Source of the DNA: Dermanyssus gallinae
Taxonomy: Eukaryota > Arthropoda > Arachnida > Mesostigmata > Dermanyssidae
DNA length: 64,000 nt
Direction: 5' to 3'
NCBI GenBank assembly: GCA_003439945.1
Contig: QVRM01005919.1
Location: forward strand, 248,001-312,000
Below, piece after piece: positions 12,390 to 25,975 of this stretch. Within the stretch, counting starts at the first letter, position 1, and each line of letters opens with the position of its first letter. Made by a program: the position numbers and the translations under genes. The notes below the pieces were generated by a model. The model was not told where the DNA came from. It searched no databases and was given only the letters and a program-made list of their open reading frames with translations.

Positions 12390-13492
12390 CTACAACACAT
12401 GTAAAAGTATAGATGTATACATACAATATATAACCATACATACGTTTTAGTTGCGCACCGCCGCCTACGCTGACAACATATATGCGCATACGTAATGGCA
12501 AATACGTACGCTCCCTATTTAGTTACAGCATAACCTCACGCACTTAAAACACCCTGTGTCGGGGATTCCTCCCTCTATGTAAAATGGAGAAGCCGAATAA
12601 AGGAACGCCACTGATCTGTCCGAGTAGCGACTATTGAGGCGGACGACCAGACTGTGAGGACGGCCTCGCGAACACAAATACCGCCTCGTGCGGCCGTTTC
12701 ACTCAAAGAGAAGGCCGTTCCTTTGAGTTGAGTAGCGGGACAGTATGGTCATCCGCGCTGTAACCGACAGGCGGGCCAAAGTGGGAGTCGTCGGCGCGGC
12801 TGGCCATATTCGATTTATAATCAGATATTTCTAGCGGAATATTTCAGGCGGGTACGTGAGCCAGAGCGGCTAGTTTGTGTAGTATCCACGTGAATGTTAA
12901 TATCAATTCGCTCTATTCGGTGTCCGAGACCGCCAAGCAGTTGCTCTAGCTGGTAACGTCGCACGGGTCGTTTCACGAAACTCGACACGAATCCGGCAAC
13001 GTCGCTAAGGGAGGGCGCTGAGAGCCGTAGGAGAAAACGGGGGGATGGGGGGGAGGTGGAGAGAGCCTCGCTAGTGAGGCCTTGGGATGAGGCAAAGCAC
13101 CTTCTCGAGTTCGCCCTCGCTATAAGAGCTGAAAAGTCGGCGAGCGAACATTATCGACCCGCTTTCGGGGGCTATTCGAAAAATGTTTCCTAAGGGCCTT
13201 TAAGATCAGACAGCTCCAAGCGCAAAGCAATGAACTTTTACGCACGGTATTGCTACGGCTTCTGCTGTCGGGGCTCCTTACTTACGCTTGCACGCTTCCC
13301 GGCCTGTGCACTTCGGCCATGACAGAATCTTGTACCAAATTAGTCACTCGCAAGTTACAGCGTTGAGAGGCGAACGAATCATCTTCTTCTTCGATGGCCG
13401 TCAAAGCGCGAGTGCAGCCACTATTAAATATACGCGCCTCTATGAAGCTATAGGCTAAATATCACTTATTGTCGACTTTGCTTTGATTTCAG

Positions 13493-13566
13493 GCGATTGT
13501 GTACGAAGGTCAGGACAGGAATCCTGAAATGTGTCGGGTGCTTCTGACGCACGAAGTTATGTGCAG
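13493..13566 (+). CDS. kn: EBF/COE internal exon: DNA-binding domain, start of zinc knuckle
   Basis: The exon follows a pyrimidine-rich acceptor (tttgatttcag) and ends at a strong donor (cag|gtgaga). It is 74 nt, entry phase 0, exit phase 2. Translation begins [20 protein letters not shown] and continues EVMC plus the first two bases of a Ser codon. This matches the COE segment [26 protein letters not shown], with D-K to D-R and I to V the only changes from the vertebrate form I remember. His 20 and Cys 24 of this exon are the first two ligands of the HX3CX2CX5C zinc knuckle that COE proteins use for DNA contact. The start coincides exactly with a known vertebrate EBF exon boundary (MTKQ|AIVY). 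Confidence 0.97.
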
Positions 13567-13800
<234 letters not shown>

Positions 13801-15439
13801 TGAGTTCTACCCGATTAGAGACACTAACCGACAAAACGGAAGCGTCTGAAATATGTGCCATACCCATCCTATTAAGTTCATATCTTCACGCGTTGAGAGC
13901 CTATTTACTGTCACTTTCACTTGTTTCGTCGGGCCGCTGTACTGGGCGTTGAGAAGAGTATGAGGATATATTGATGTAACCGGGCTATTATCCAGAGATG
14001 CTTTTGCCATTGGAAATCGTAGCCTTTTGTGCAGACATATGGCGCCAGCTGTTTTTTTGTGGTGTTGCTACTAATTCACTCGTCATGACTTTTGCTACCT
14101 ATTCGACGAAGGAGTTCTAATCATCGTAGTTTAGAAAATGATTAACCGATTATCTGGATAATTGGTTATACCAGAACAATTTACAACCTAGACAATTAAA
14201 TTGATGACTATGATTGGAACAACGGTGGTGCTTACTGCACCTTCCGTGGGACTCTTAATATTTATATTGTAAGAAATAAAAGTAATTGGTAAAAAGACCT
14301 GCGCAAAAGGATGTTGCTGTAGCAGCAGCATAAAGGCGAGAGCAGCTAGCTTTAACCAGCGCTTGTTGCATAGAGGACACCGGGTGTTGGCAAGCTGAAT
14401 GATTTTGCAGGGCACCCATAAAGAGGGCGGACTGCTCGTCTACTGCGCGTCTGTTGCTACGACTAGGAGGGGCTAGCACCGCTACCACGACACGACGGGA
14501 CGATTGGATAAATAAGCTTGACTGAGTGTATTTGGGCGTAAATATCTCCAATTTGAAGGCGCGGGCGCCGTCTCGTAAGGCGGCAACCAGGGCTGGTGCG
14601 CGTGCCGTACAGAGAGGCAGGAAGAGAGAGCGGGCGGGCGGGTGAGCGAGCGAGCGAATGTGAGATAGAGCCCTTTTATCCATATGGCTGTCATGCATGT
14701 GCAATGGTTCTTCCCCTCTTGACGGGGCGGAGGACCGGCAGTGCGAAGATGATGTGCCGAGTGCTGAAATGCCAGACCCTTGGTGGCACTAGTATGGATG
14801 TGCGCTCGCCGTGTGTGGGTGTATACACATGTGGGTGCGTGATGGCCATATGGCGTACACGAGCCTGACACGTGTCCACTGCCGCACCCCACTCTCATCA
14901 CCCTGTGTACACTGTACAAAGCACACTCGCGGATTGCACACTGATGTCCATTCCACCCGGATCTACACTGTCTAGCTACGTAACGCTCACATTGACATGC
15001 ACAAACGCTCACATAGTTACACCTATACATACATAAGATACATTCATACGTGCATACATTTAAACATTTATACAGTACACATGCACATACATCCAATGCA
15101 CAGGCACATACATACAATACGCATGCACACCACATAGATCGTAGTGGACACAGCATAGATATCGGGAACATCAAACGCAACTTCTGGTAGGTGTCTGTTC
15201 GGCATGTCATCCTGCCGGTTGCCAGCAGGTGATGATCCCTTGTACGCGCTCGTGCTGTTATTGCTCGTCTTTTCTTCCTGTTCGCATCCCAGCAGCAAAA
15301 TGCTGCGATCTCTTACAATGCTGGCGTTCAACCGCATCGATGCGTTGCTTCGAATTGAGAGTTTTACTTTATCGTCGCGAGTCTGCGGAGGAGATATCAC
15401 TGGCTGGTATGAAAGCTCAAGAGCTGGAGGTGTGTGTAG

Positions 15440-15537
15440 AACAGGTCTGATCGGATAAACTGACGGTCAAACAGGTCATGAACTGACTGTTGAGCAGGTC
15501 ATAAACTGACGGTCAAACAGATAATAAACTAACGGTG
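15440..15537 (+). repeat. 22-24-bp minisatellite, about four copies
   Basis: Units of the form aaCAGgtcATaAACTGACgGTc recur at about 15440, 15468, 15493 and 15514, with substitutions and small indels. Confidence 0.8.
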
Positions 15538-17113
15538 TCTTAATTTTACGCGGGTCGCATCGAGCGATGCGCAAACTCGTTAGCTTTATTTTTTTTCCAT
15601 AATTTAATTCCTTTTTACAAGACGCTTGCGTTACACAAGCCTACCTGGACAATGTCATTGTTAAGCCGGCGGTGCTGAAGACGACCGACGATTTCAATTC
15701 AAGTTGTTGTAGGTACCATTCCGTTGCGACGTATTCCCACTCAAAGCAACATTAGCTACAACTTGCAGATCTGGGTTGAAGTGTTTTTTTATGAATAAAT
15801 ACGTGAACCCATCACAAAAAGAACAGGAGTGACATGACGCATTACAGGTGATGGCCTGGGCGGTTCTAGGAGCAGTAAGCAGTAAGCGAAGATAGGATGT
15901 AGCCATTAATTACAGGTCAGTGGCGGTTACGTAGGTTCGTGCTCGGACTTTTCTTCGAACTATTCACGCACGCCATTTTGCAGCCCATGCAGATTATGAT
16001 GTCTGGCAACCTATGGGAGACGGTTTGTTGCAGCAACTTACCACCTCGTCTATCGCCGGTGACGAACAGAGAGACATCCTGCCTTCGGCCGCTCAAGCTT
16101 GATACGAGTGCCTCGTGCTCGCCCTCCCTGAGCCTCCGTCGAGTTTTCGGACGCCCGCCATATCCGGTCACGTGACTAGATTTTTCCACCTGTGACCCCA
16201 TTACAATAGTTGGATGTAGCCGTCGTAGCCCCATTTCATAGAATGTCCTGTCCAATGTGAGTGTCTATGTGTGGACAGGCGGGAAACCTTGATTAAATTT
16301 GTCAGCAATTTTTCCGAATAGTTCCATCGTTGCAGGTAGACAACACTGAAATACCCGAGGCTGATCATATGACCGCCATTAGAAATGGCAGGTCGTGAGG
16401 CCCTCGAGAAGCCTAACTCTGCAATCCAATGTACACTTAAACTGGAATAGTTAACGTCATCTGCTTGAGGGTCTGTTCAGACAACGTTTGTTAACGCTTA
16501 AGTTCTTAAGGAGTCTCGATCATAGCGGCTTGCGCTAGAGTATCTCGCAATCCTAGCAAGCCTATAGGTTGCAGGTGATGAATAAATATTTATACTGAGG
16601 GACAGATTACAAGGACGAGCAAATAAGGATCTCTCGCCCGCACTGCCGCTACGATGTATGTCGAGGCTCGGTTTGATTAGTACAATACGTTTCCCCCCTG
16701 TGTGGTGCTGGCCTTGAGTGCAGCTCGATTACCGACAGGTACCACATAGGCGACATGGGTGTCTACGTTAAAGGACTGCTATAGGGAGCTCTCCCGGAAT
16801 TAGTCCTTCATTCCCCCTGCTAGCTTTCTGATCAGCTCGAAGCGGCGACGGGAGCAGCTGCAGCATATGGTCTGTGTGCCCTGCTCCCTAGCCATTGATC
16901 CCGCTACTGGATTTTTCTAGGTGCTTGGCTAGTAGTAGCCGTCATCTTCGTTTTCTCCCTCGTCTGAGGCTAGACTCCCTCTTCGGCCCCACAATCGACA
17001 ACAGGTCTAAGGGCCAGCAGCCGGTAGATACCAGCATCGTGGCAATGCACAACGCGATATCCGCCATAGAGATGGTGTGAGTGAGTGAAATAGAATAGAG
17101 ATCTAGGAAATAA

Positions 17114-17132
17114 GGAGAGAGAGAGAGAGAGA
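17114..17132 (+). repeat. (GA)n microsatellite
   Basis: About nine GA units. Confidence 0.9.
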
Positions 17133-18641
17133 AGGGAGCAATCGAATAGATAAAGGAAACGATCCGCCTGAGGAAAAGGCCCAAGAGAGGAGCCAACAGG
17201 GGGAGCCCACCCAGCTAGAGAAAGCCGCTTGCGCGATGAGGCTACGCCAAAGATGTTGCTTGCAGACATTGCGCAGCCACGAACCAGCCAGTGGTAGCAG
17301 TAGCAGCAGCAGCTACTACTACTACAGTGCCACTGCTAGTGGCAATGCGACAAATGAACAGGTGGCTAACCGGATGAGTGTCTGTCACCCTCGCCGCTGC
17401 CGCCGCCACTGCATCGGCTTGGGGTCGCCATGGTCGGGCAACAGCGAAGCGAACGACGAACCGGGCGGGAAGCTAAACCCCCGAGTTGGTCCCTTTCTCG
17501 GCGTCGGCCTATCCATCCATCGGTCGGTCTGTCGATCGGTGGGTTTCCCTCCTCACGGTCCCCCGCGAGCGCAGTTTTGTCCACCGCCGCTGCTGCTGCT
17601 GTTGCTGCTGCCGTTGTCGCTGTAGCCCAGCACGAGACCAACAGACGCCGGCACTGTAATTGTATTGTATTCATAGAGGCAGGGAGGGAAAAGAAGCACA
17701 TGGCAAAGAATTCTTGTGCGGACGGACGAGCAGGAGACATATTGTGGCGGGGCGTTCATTTTTTTGCGGCCCACGACAGTCGAGTTGAGAGATGTATGGG
17801 GAGAACGAGCGTTTGCGGGAGGATCGAGCGTTGAAGGTTGTTAGGGGAACAGCGCGGGCCATCAAGAACTCCATGAGGGAGACACATTGGGCGACTGGCA
17901 ATACCATTGCTGCTGGTGGCATAGTGGCAATGGCCTTGCTGCGAAAACGAATAGATTGCGATTAATTGGATTGAGGTCTGCGGCCGATTGTCGCCGCCAA
18001 CCACTACGCCCTCGTGTTCGCTCTGCCGGCTCATCTCGCATGCCACTTACGCGCAAGAACTACCACCGACTCACTCCACAGAGTGGTCCATGTAGAATGC
18101 GAAATGTCATCATCAGCTTCATCCAGCACACTCGTCCTGTTGCTGTTCTTATTCTTATTAATACTATTATTATTAGCATGATTGCTAGAGACAAGCTCAG
18201 CTCGTTCGTTGCTCGTTTGTTCTGATCATGCTTTTTCTCGTCCGTTCGTGAATCGGACCAAGATTCAAAGCGCGAGACAAGAGATGTTGAGGGCAGTTGC
18301 TCGTAATGCTGCAACAGCGTCTTGGCACCTCCACAGCCCGTTGGTCGATTTTTCTAGCTCACAACGCTGGAGCAGCAGTATCGCCGTGTTGTATGTACGA
18401 AAAGCTCATCGCCGTAGACCGCCAGAGTCACGCAGCAAGTCCTTCAGTAGACCCGTTCAGTAATACGGACGTATCACTCAGACTAGTTTCTAGACTTTGA
18501 TTGTTTAGGCCACCATCATTAGCGTACGTATCTTTCCCCAGTTGAATTGGCGAAACACATTCCCAATATTATCTATCCCATTAACGATTCGACATCAGTA
18601 AAGAAACACCTTGAAACGCGACGCTGCATTCTATGCACGCT

Positions 18642-18644
<3 letters not shown>

Positions 18645-18672
<28 letters not shown>
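18645..18672 (+). repeat. (TA)n microsatellite with symmetric GC-ATAT flanks
   Basis: Fourteen AT units bordered by TGC and GCA, making a 32-bp palindrome. Confidence 0.95.
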
Positions 18673-18675
<3 letters not shown>

Positions 18676-19280
18676 TGTACATATGCTTCTATACTAGCCA
18701 TCTTAGTCAGACACTTTCATCGCTGGCTACACCGAGTACACGTCGTGGTAATGCTTGAATAGCCAGCTGCTTAGCTGCTGTGCGGTGCTGAGTGCACACA
18801 CAGGACTTGCAGCAGGTCCTGGCGCGACCTACCGACGTTAGCTGTCTTGAGGTGGCGTTCGACCGAAACCAGCCGAAGCCAACGACCCTTGACGGTGTTA
18901 ACATTAAAACGCTCACGTTCCCCACGATCTCGAGGAACGCGACCGCTTCTTCGCTTAGCCCGCGCGCTTGACGGAGATCCGTTATTGCGCAAGCAAAGTA
19001 TTGCTACTACTGGTAGTTGCAGCACGTGAGGCGCGCGTCGTCGTGGTGGTGGTGGTGGCGCGTGCATCTCCTTATACGACGATACGTCGCAAAAGCTGAG
19101 AGCCGGCTCGGTGTCATCACGCAGTAAACCATTGATCGTGACTCGCTACGAGGATATGTGCCGAGTTTGCGTCCCGCCATCTTACGTTTAGCCGGTATAT
19201 CAACATATTGAGTCGAAACGTCGTGTATGTCTGACATTTTACCTTTCTCTTTATATGTTTTCGTCAAGGATCAGGCCTAA

Positions 19281-19423
19281 GTTAAGAGATCTCAACTTAT
19301 AATTCAAATCCTCTCTTATTTTCTCTCCATCTCTCTATATATATATCCGTTAAGGAAATCCGTTACGAGATCTCAAAGTATATCTTAAATTATGTTTTTT
19401 TTCTCTTCCCCTTTATTATTATT

Positions 19424-19497
<74 letters not shown>
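19281..19497 (+). repeat. Tandem duplication of a unit ending in (TA)n
   Basis: Two related units start GTTAAGAGATCTCAA (19281) and GTTACGAGATCTCAA (19362). Each runs through a T/C-rich segment and ends in TA repeats. The first has about six TA units; the second has thirty-five (19428-19497), the longest in the window. Confidence 0.8.
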
Positions 19498-19502
<5 letters not shown>

Positions 19503-20627
19503 TGGAAAACTTCTTTTAAATGACTATATTATTTATTCATCTTCATCCGATCTAATTAGAGAGAGAAGACGCCAATGAAGTAAGCACGAGAATGGCATGT
19601 AGAAAAAGAAACGCGCTTCAATTACCGAACGAAGCTGCTTTACACACGCACATACTTGCGCACGTTTGCTGAGTGACTGAGCTGTGAATTGGGCGCGCTT
19701 TAACGGGCAATAAAGTCATCGAGACCCACTTCACATATAGCCCCTCCCCGCTCCCCCGTCCGCCCGCCGGCCCCACTTTCGACAGGCTGCATGCAATCCA
19801 CCCACCTTGCTTAGCTGCCCAGCATCATAGACACAGGCCGCCGCTACTGTTCCAACCGCGGCTACTGGGCTGGTCGCTAGTGCACTACACTGCATTCCCA
19901 CTGCATACCTGCATAGCCGCTGGTCCCTCTACAAACATATATGGATGCACGCACGCCGGCATCATGCATCAGCCAATCGCCACTCTGTACAAGAGGCTGT
20001 AACACCTACGGCCTTTCGGCTAGTGCGAGTTTACGAGTATGTGATATGTCATTGAGATGTAGCGGCCGCCACACTGTGGCTGCTGCTACGCTGCGGTCGA
20101 TGATGGTGGTGGTGGTGTTGCCTCTGCTGCTACTTCAGCTACTGTTGATCCTGATGACATTGATTCGCTACACCGCTTGCTCTCTCGTCTCTTGTTCCTC
20201 GGGAAAAAATCGACACAGCTCATAACGGCTGAAGACGATCTTGAACGAATAGTAGTAGTCGTAGTAAGTGTATGTACGCATATATGTCTGAATGAAGTGT
20301 ACCCACAAGACCAAAACCGCTATTCCAGTGGTTGAGTGGCCCTTGAAGGGATTTAGACCGTTGTTAACAGTGACGGGAGCCCAGAAACGGGGGAATTGTG
20401 GAGACACTTGAAAATGCATGTCTGTCCTTATGACATTCACATACCGACATGTCCCGCCCTTTCATATTAACTATCGATAGAAGGAAGGCCAAAAGCCGAC
20501 ACGATGACACCTAACCAAAACAGGAAGGAAAGATAAGACAGATAGAGGGAGAGAATGGAAAAGTGAGACTAGAGATTTGTTAAATCAATTTTACATGTGC
20601 CTTTAAGCTATTCGGCAAAATCACACT

Positions 20628-20629
<2 letters not shown>

Positions 20630-20661
<32 letters not shown>
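20630..20661 (+). repeat. (TA)n microsatellite
   Basis: Sixteen AT units. Confidence 0.95.
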
Positions 20662-20666
<5 letters not shown>

Positions 20667-21047
20667 TAATTTATTTTGTTCACTGTTGTGCCAGAATTTG
20701 GATTTGTTGCTGAATATTGTGCATCATCATCGTTATTATCGTGTTGTTGTATCTACGGGAAATCCGTTGAAGAGTTGCGCTGTAGGAGGAGATTAGGTGC
20801 AATAGTTTCTCTACAGAGCGTTTTGTTGCGATCTGTCGCTATAAGAAATCATTACGGTTAAGCTCTTGTGGGGGCCCGCGGCATGCTTCTATCGTATCGC
20901 GAAGAGGGATTCTAACGCCACAAAAGCGGCTATTGCACACTACGGAGCCAATGGAGAATCACCAAGCAAAGCCAAGCCCACACCCTACTCTATAAAAAAT
21001 CACGCCTCTGGTGCCTAATAGGTTGGTCTGTCGAAGCGGTAGTGCCA

Positions 21048-21118
21048 GCTACGATGACCCTCTTCGCACTGGTCCCAGTGCGGTTGACATTGATAAGCTA
21101 AACGACACTCATCGTAGC
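21048..21118. repeat. Nested inverted repeats
   Basis: Outer arms GCTACGATGA (21048-21057) and TCATCGTAGC (21109-21118) are perfect. Inside, CGCACTGG (21065-21072) pairs with CCAGTGCG (21075-21082). Confidence 0.8.
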
Positions 21119-23634
21119 ATTTGCGAGGTCGTCTTTAGTTAAATGCGGTTACGTCCCGCATGTTCGTTGCCTGCTTTATACTATTAGCGACTAAGCGACT
21201 GTTCTTGCCGAGATGCGTCATAGGCCGTCCTTGGATAGCACATCTCTTGTAAAGTAATGTTGTATTTATCATAATGACACTGACGTGGAGAGTACTGTCA
21301 TTACGTGAAAGCAAACCTCCATTTTATCTGAGAGTCAGCGATGAGGCTATCTTAAGGACTGTTGGAGAAACCCTAGATATCTTAATATGCCCGCTTATGT
21401 TGCACTAGGCGCCCCCGCTGAGAAAGGGTGACATGTGTATTTACGTATACATGTCAAGAGGATAATACGTTCAAGTCCATATATTGTCGTTGATTAGATT
21501 CTGGGTATATATTACGTGCAGCACTATATTTGGTTTCCATTCGACGGCTTGCCGTATGGTAGATAGATGGGATGCAAGAGGCAAGCCATATAGCGTGCCC
21601 ACTAATATTCTTATCTATCATTTTCGACGGCCATCTTGTGCTATATTTGAACCCGTTGTTCAGGTTGGAGTAATCTTCTTAACGGCTTGGCGTTACGCAG
21701 CGTGAGCTCTTCCCCATCTCAGGTGGTGAGGCAAATTAGGGGACATTGGTCGGCGTGTCGCTCGTTCGGGTTCGCATGTCTTCGTCGTCCTGTGATCTGA
21801 GCCAGCATTGCCTCGTTCCCTGCATATGGTGCGACGTTACCACCTTTCACGTGGTTAAGCTTGCAGTTCGAAGACAGAACGTCAGGACAAAGAACTACAC
21901 ACTGCATAGGGAATGCAGGGTTAGGGTAGATAAACAGTGGGCGGGCTTACCAAGCGCCAAAGAATGTAGGCCAAATGTAACCGTGGTAGTATTCTAGTAT
22001 TGTAGTCGCAGTAGTAGTAATACTAATGGTAGCAGTGGTAGTGGACTATTGGCAGACAAGAGCGTTAGGAGGCCTGCAGACATCTTTATTCGGACGCAAA
22101 GGGAGAAGCAATGAGGCTTACGGGCCGATCTCGACCGATCCAATTTCTTGTCCAACCGTCACAGCCATGATCGAAAATCGCATCATCATCTTCGTGCAAA
22201 ATGCGAATCGCGTCCTATGGCCCCAGCAACAGCAGCAGCAGCCGCAGCAATTGTTCCCCTCTTTGGCGAGGTCGCCCCACACATCGCACGGCACTCTCTC
22301 GCTGTCTCGTCCTTCTCCCAATAGAGAGGTGACTAGACGGAATGAACAGGGGGTGCACTTTATTCGAATAGTCAAACCGTGTTCCTCCTGGTCAATGTCG
22401 TCCAAGGAAACAGAAAACGCCGAGACTTAGGCCAACATTTGAGCGGGTCAAGGAGGGAAAAGCCGATTCCTTATACGCGCCCAGCGTCGCCCAAATCCGC
22501 TCTGGAAGCACGTACAGGTAAACGGATACGTCCAACGGCTCACGAGAACAGCCCTGATGAGGACGAGTTGCAGCAGCAGTAGCAACAACAACAACAACAT
22601 CATGGTCGGCTGTGTATTGCAAATATAGCGACATCATGCTAGCGCATAGGTTCCTGAGCAGTCGCCGATATTTCTTTCCGGCTATAGAGCTTCGGCGTCT
22701 GACATGTGTGGTTTGTGCTCTACTGCGCCTACAAGCGTGTTTCTGTACACCGAGGTGTGACCACGCCATAGAGGGTTTGTTTGGCTAGCAATGGGTATAT
22801 AGGTGGTGGAGGTACAAGTGTAGCTGTCCATCAAGTGAACTTCTCAGGTTTCCTCCTACCCATTCTTTCCTCTGGAGCTCTCGATCCCCGTCCCTTCGCC
22901 TTTGCTGCCCCTTGCATCTGCCCCTGGCCATCAACAGCAACTCCACATGCAGCTTGGCAAGAGCCTCAAGGTTCTCAGGTTACCATGGAATATCAAATAT
23001 GGCGCTGTGAACGGCCGGATGCCCAGATAGTTCATCTTCATCGAGAATATCATCAGCATCACCTCATTGTTACTAGCCAACCACGTCGTGTTAGAAAAGG
23101 AGATCGCATGATTGGCGCCCGAGAGATGTATCGTCGATAATTCGTACCGCTCTTGAGCACAACCCAAAGAGGCAATGCACGGCGAACAGAAATGCACATG
23201 CTAAAAGCATGCTAGTTTATCTTTCCAGTATCACCGCTGCCTGCCAGCCGAATTGGCCAATGATGCACTACCATATTGCTGCCAAACCTAAATTCTTAAT
23301 CGAACTAAACTTAGCGCGTGATTAGAGCTAATGGCTGCAACAATTATTGCCTGATTACGCCAAGCTTATGCCGCAAACGTGACCCGGCCAGACGTTACTA
23401 CCGCCAGTAGGTAGGCAACAAATGGAACATTTCTTAGTCGTTGTGTCCGCTACCTGACGTACGGGTCGGGTCGAAGCAGCACTGACTGAGCCTGCGATGA
23501 GAGGGTAGGACAGCCGGCTACGTTGTGACAACGCCGAACGCCGAGTTCGGGGCAGAACAGACTTTGGGCGCCAGTAGGAGGATGCGAAGAGATCGTATCG
23601 GGAGGTAGTTCTGTGTTGTCTAGCCGCTGGGTTG

Positions 23635-23667
23635 GTCCGTCCGTCCGTCCGTCCGTCCGCCCGTCCG
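23635..23667 (+). repeat. (GTCC)n tetranucleotide tract
   Basis: About eight GTCC units with one CCGC variant. Confidence 0.9.
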
Positions 23668-23855
23668 CGTGTGACATCGGGTTGGGCTGTCAGTCTGAGC
23701 GTGGCTACTGCGGCAGTTCGGTGCTTTTTAGAGCAACTTCGTCGAAGTGAGAAGGGAGAACCTGCCCGTCGAGAGCGGTTGTTCTAAAGGACAACAAGGA
23801 AGAGGCGGAGGAGGAGAAGAATAAGAGCGAAGAGTAGCAGGCGAAGCACGCTGGT

Positions 23856-23879
23856 CGCTCGCGCATCCTCGCGCGAGCG
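23856..23879. repeat. GC-rich hairpin
   Basis: CGCTCGCGC and GCGCGAGCG are perfect 9-bp arms around the loop ATCCTC. Confidence 0.8.
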
Positions 23880-24730
23880 TGGCAGTGTTAGGGGGCAGCG
23901 CTGGCAGGAGCTCTAGTCGAGCAACGAGTGAGAGCTCAATTCCCGCACCAGTCGAGTGACTGACACCCGCACTTCCCGTGCCAAAGACTCGAGGCAAGAA
24001 GCCCATCTCATCTGTACCATCAGACCGACCGCCACAGATCACATTCGACTGAGTTACAAACGCCAACGCAACCAAGACAGACGCGCTTGCACGAACATGG
24101 ACGAAGGCGGGCCGGGCCGCCCAGCAACCTCGCGGGCAGAACAGAACAGAGCTGAGCTCTGTGTTACACAATGCCAACGGGGTAATTCTTAGACAACGGC
24201 CAATTTTAGACTAGACGTCCAGGGTGAATCGCGGGTTTGCGGTGGCATTGACAATCACAATGACGGCGACGGCGCTCTGTGGCTCGGGCGGAGGCGGGGG
24301 GAGGGCCGAATGCAGCAGGAATCAAGACAACGCGAGTTGGAAATCGAAAGAAGAGGACCCGGTCCATACTGTTGTCTATCATCGTATATCTTTTTCCATG
24401 GATCTTTTTCCCACCACTACTGCTGTGGGTTGGGACGAAATGAAGCGGGTTGGGGGTTAGTACGATAAGATGAACCAACGCCAGTTCTACTACCAACAGC
24501 GAATGCCTACGGTGATGATGGAAACGACGGCGTTGATGATGCTTATGAACTGCGAGTCGCCAACCGCGAACTAAGCGGCGGTTTGCGCTTGATGGCCTGC
24601 TCCTCAGCCGCGGCGCTGTCCGCTTGGTCGCTCTGTATAAAAGCGCTTATCTTGGGTACACAGAAGAGGCCAAATAATGCTTGCTGATATCTGACGGAGT
24701 GGACGGACACCGAGCTAGACCAGCCGTTAG

Positions 24731-24734
<4 letters not shown>

Positions 24735-24767
<33 letters not shown>
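24735..24767 (+). repeat. (TA)n microsatellite
   Basis: Sixteen TA units. Confidence 0.95.
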
Positions 24768-24769
<2 letters not shown>

Positions 24770-25950
24770 CAAGTATATATAGGGATGTGAGTAGTCGTAT
24801 TCCGACGGCCGACGAGGTGCGGCGGGTCGTGCCCAGCATTTCATCGCGAGCCTCTTCGTCCCCAACGGCCGCGCCGCTAGCGGCTAGTCTACCCCCCCCC
24901 CCCTCTCCCCAATACTATCATTCCTCCCGCCCCCACAGAGGAGCACTGGAGGAGCATGCAGAGGGAAAAACTTGCCTGCCGGCGACGACGGCCGCTGTCA
25001 CTGCTACCACGTACTACTGCTACTACTACTACTACTACTTACTACCTCTGTGGCACTTCTGCAGCCGCCTCAATAGATGGGGCGGGAACGTAAGGGGACC
25101 GGCCGCCCCAGTGGGCAGTTTGAGGATGATGCAGGGCTAAGGAGAGCAAAGGAGGGGCGCGGGCAGCACAGTTTGGGGGCAAGGAAAACTGGGCAACGAC
25201 CAACTCAAGTAGCTTCATCTTCCCGGAGTGTACAAAGTCCGTTTGGCCGCAGATCCTCGCTAGATTTGCCCAGCTTGGGCCGGGCCGGCGACAGGCAACC
25301 CACACGCGTCCAACACGCACGCCGAACCCCACGTCCCCACGCACACCGACCCCACGTCCCCGCGCACGCATACATCCAAGCATAAAGCTATCCATACAGA
25401 AACTTGCGTCACTATTCGCGCACACAGGGACAACGCACGAAAGAATGAGGAAGAAAACTGCCGTTGTTGTCAAGATACTATGCCCGCTCGCGCTGTATAG
25501 ACATCTCCATCCCTCTCTCGAGCCTCTCGACCTATTCGTCGGTCAGTGGATCGGACGGTCGGTCGGTTGGTGGAGGGCAGCAGATTCGCGCCGCGCCACA
25601 TTATCATCGTCGTCTGCGTCTGCGGCGATTTGATGGGCTGACCAACTCGCAGAGCAAAAATCATCGTTTCGTCATTATGACGGCCTGTTCGTCTTTGCCG
25701 ACATATGGCGGCGGCCACCTCTAATACGCGGCGCCGTTGAGTCATTTGAACGTTACTGGGAAAAAATGACTACAAACACATCATATTATGATTATACCAT
25801 TGTGAATGAAAAGATTATGATACCTACTGGATTATATAAAGCTTAAGCATTCTCCACAATACGACGTCATGACAGGTTGCCATGTACAATGCAGCTGTCG
25901 TTGGCCACTTACGCGATTAGTAAGTCTGATTTGGCATTGAGACCCAGATA

Positions 25951-25975
25951 ATATATATATATATATATATATATA
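25951..25975 (+). repeat. (TA)n microsatellite
   Basis: Twelve AT units. Confidence 0.95.

Larger units (their letters stand above)
1..13492 (+). other. 3' part of a large intron upstream of the first visible exon
   Basis: I searched this stretch for the expected preceding exon, which should end in a DSMTKQ-like peptide directly before a GT donor, and for the earlier SNFFHF-type exon. Neither was found, so this is read as at least 13.5 kb of intron. It holds compound (CT)n(TA)n tracts and long CAA/CAG/GAT arrays, densest at 3.2-9.3 kb. Between about 9.9 and 13.4 kb it is mostly unique sequence without recognisable genes. The 3' end has a good pyrimidine tract and AG at 13491-13492. A small divergent exon here cannot be fully excluded by eye. 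Confidence 0.75.
13802..19280. other. Intron block: mostly unique sequence
   Basis: It holds one minisatellite (15440-15537), a (GA)n tract (17114-17132), one (TA)n tract and CATA/TACA-rich sequence at 14.98-15.13 kb. Coding-like frames here show no recognisable domain. Confidence 0.6.
19498..24734. other. Intron block: mostly unique sequence
   Basis: It holds a (TA)n tract at 20630-20661, the nested inverted repeat at 21048-21118, a (GTCC)n tract at 23635-23667 and a GC-rich hairpin at 23856-23879. No gene was recognised. Confidence 0.6.

Noticed and set aside
14482..15210. 242-codon minus-strand open frame
   Set aside because: Its Cys/Val/Tyr-rich product comes from CATACA/GTATGT simple sequence; no domain and an overlapping plus-strand frame.
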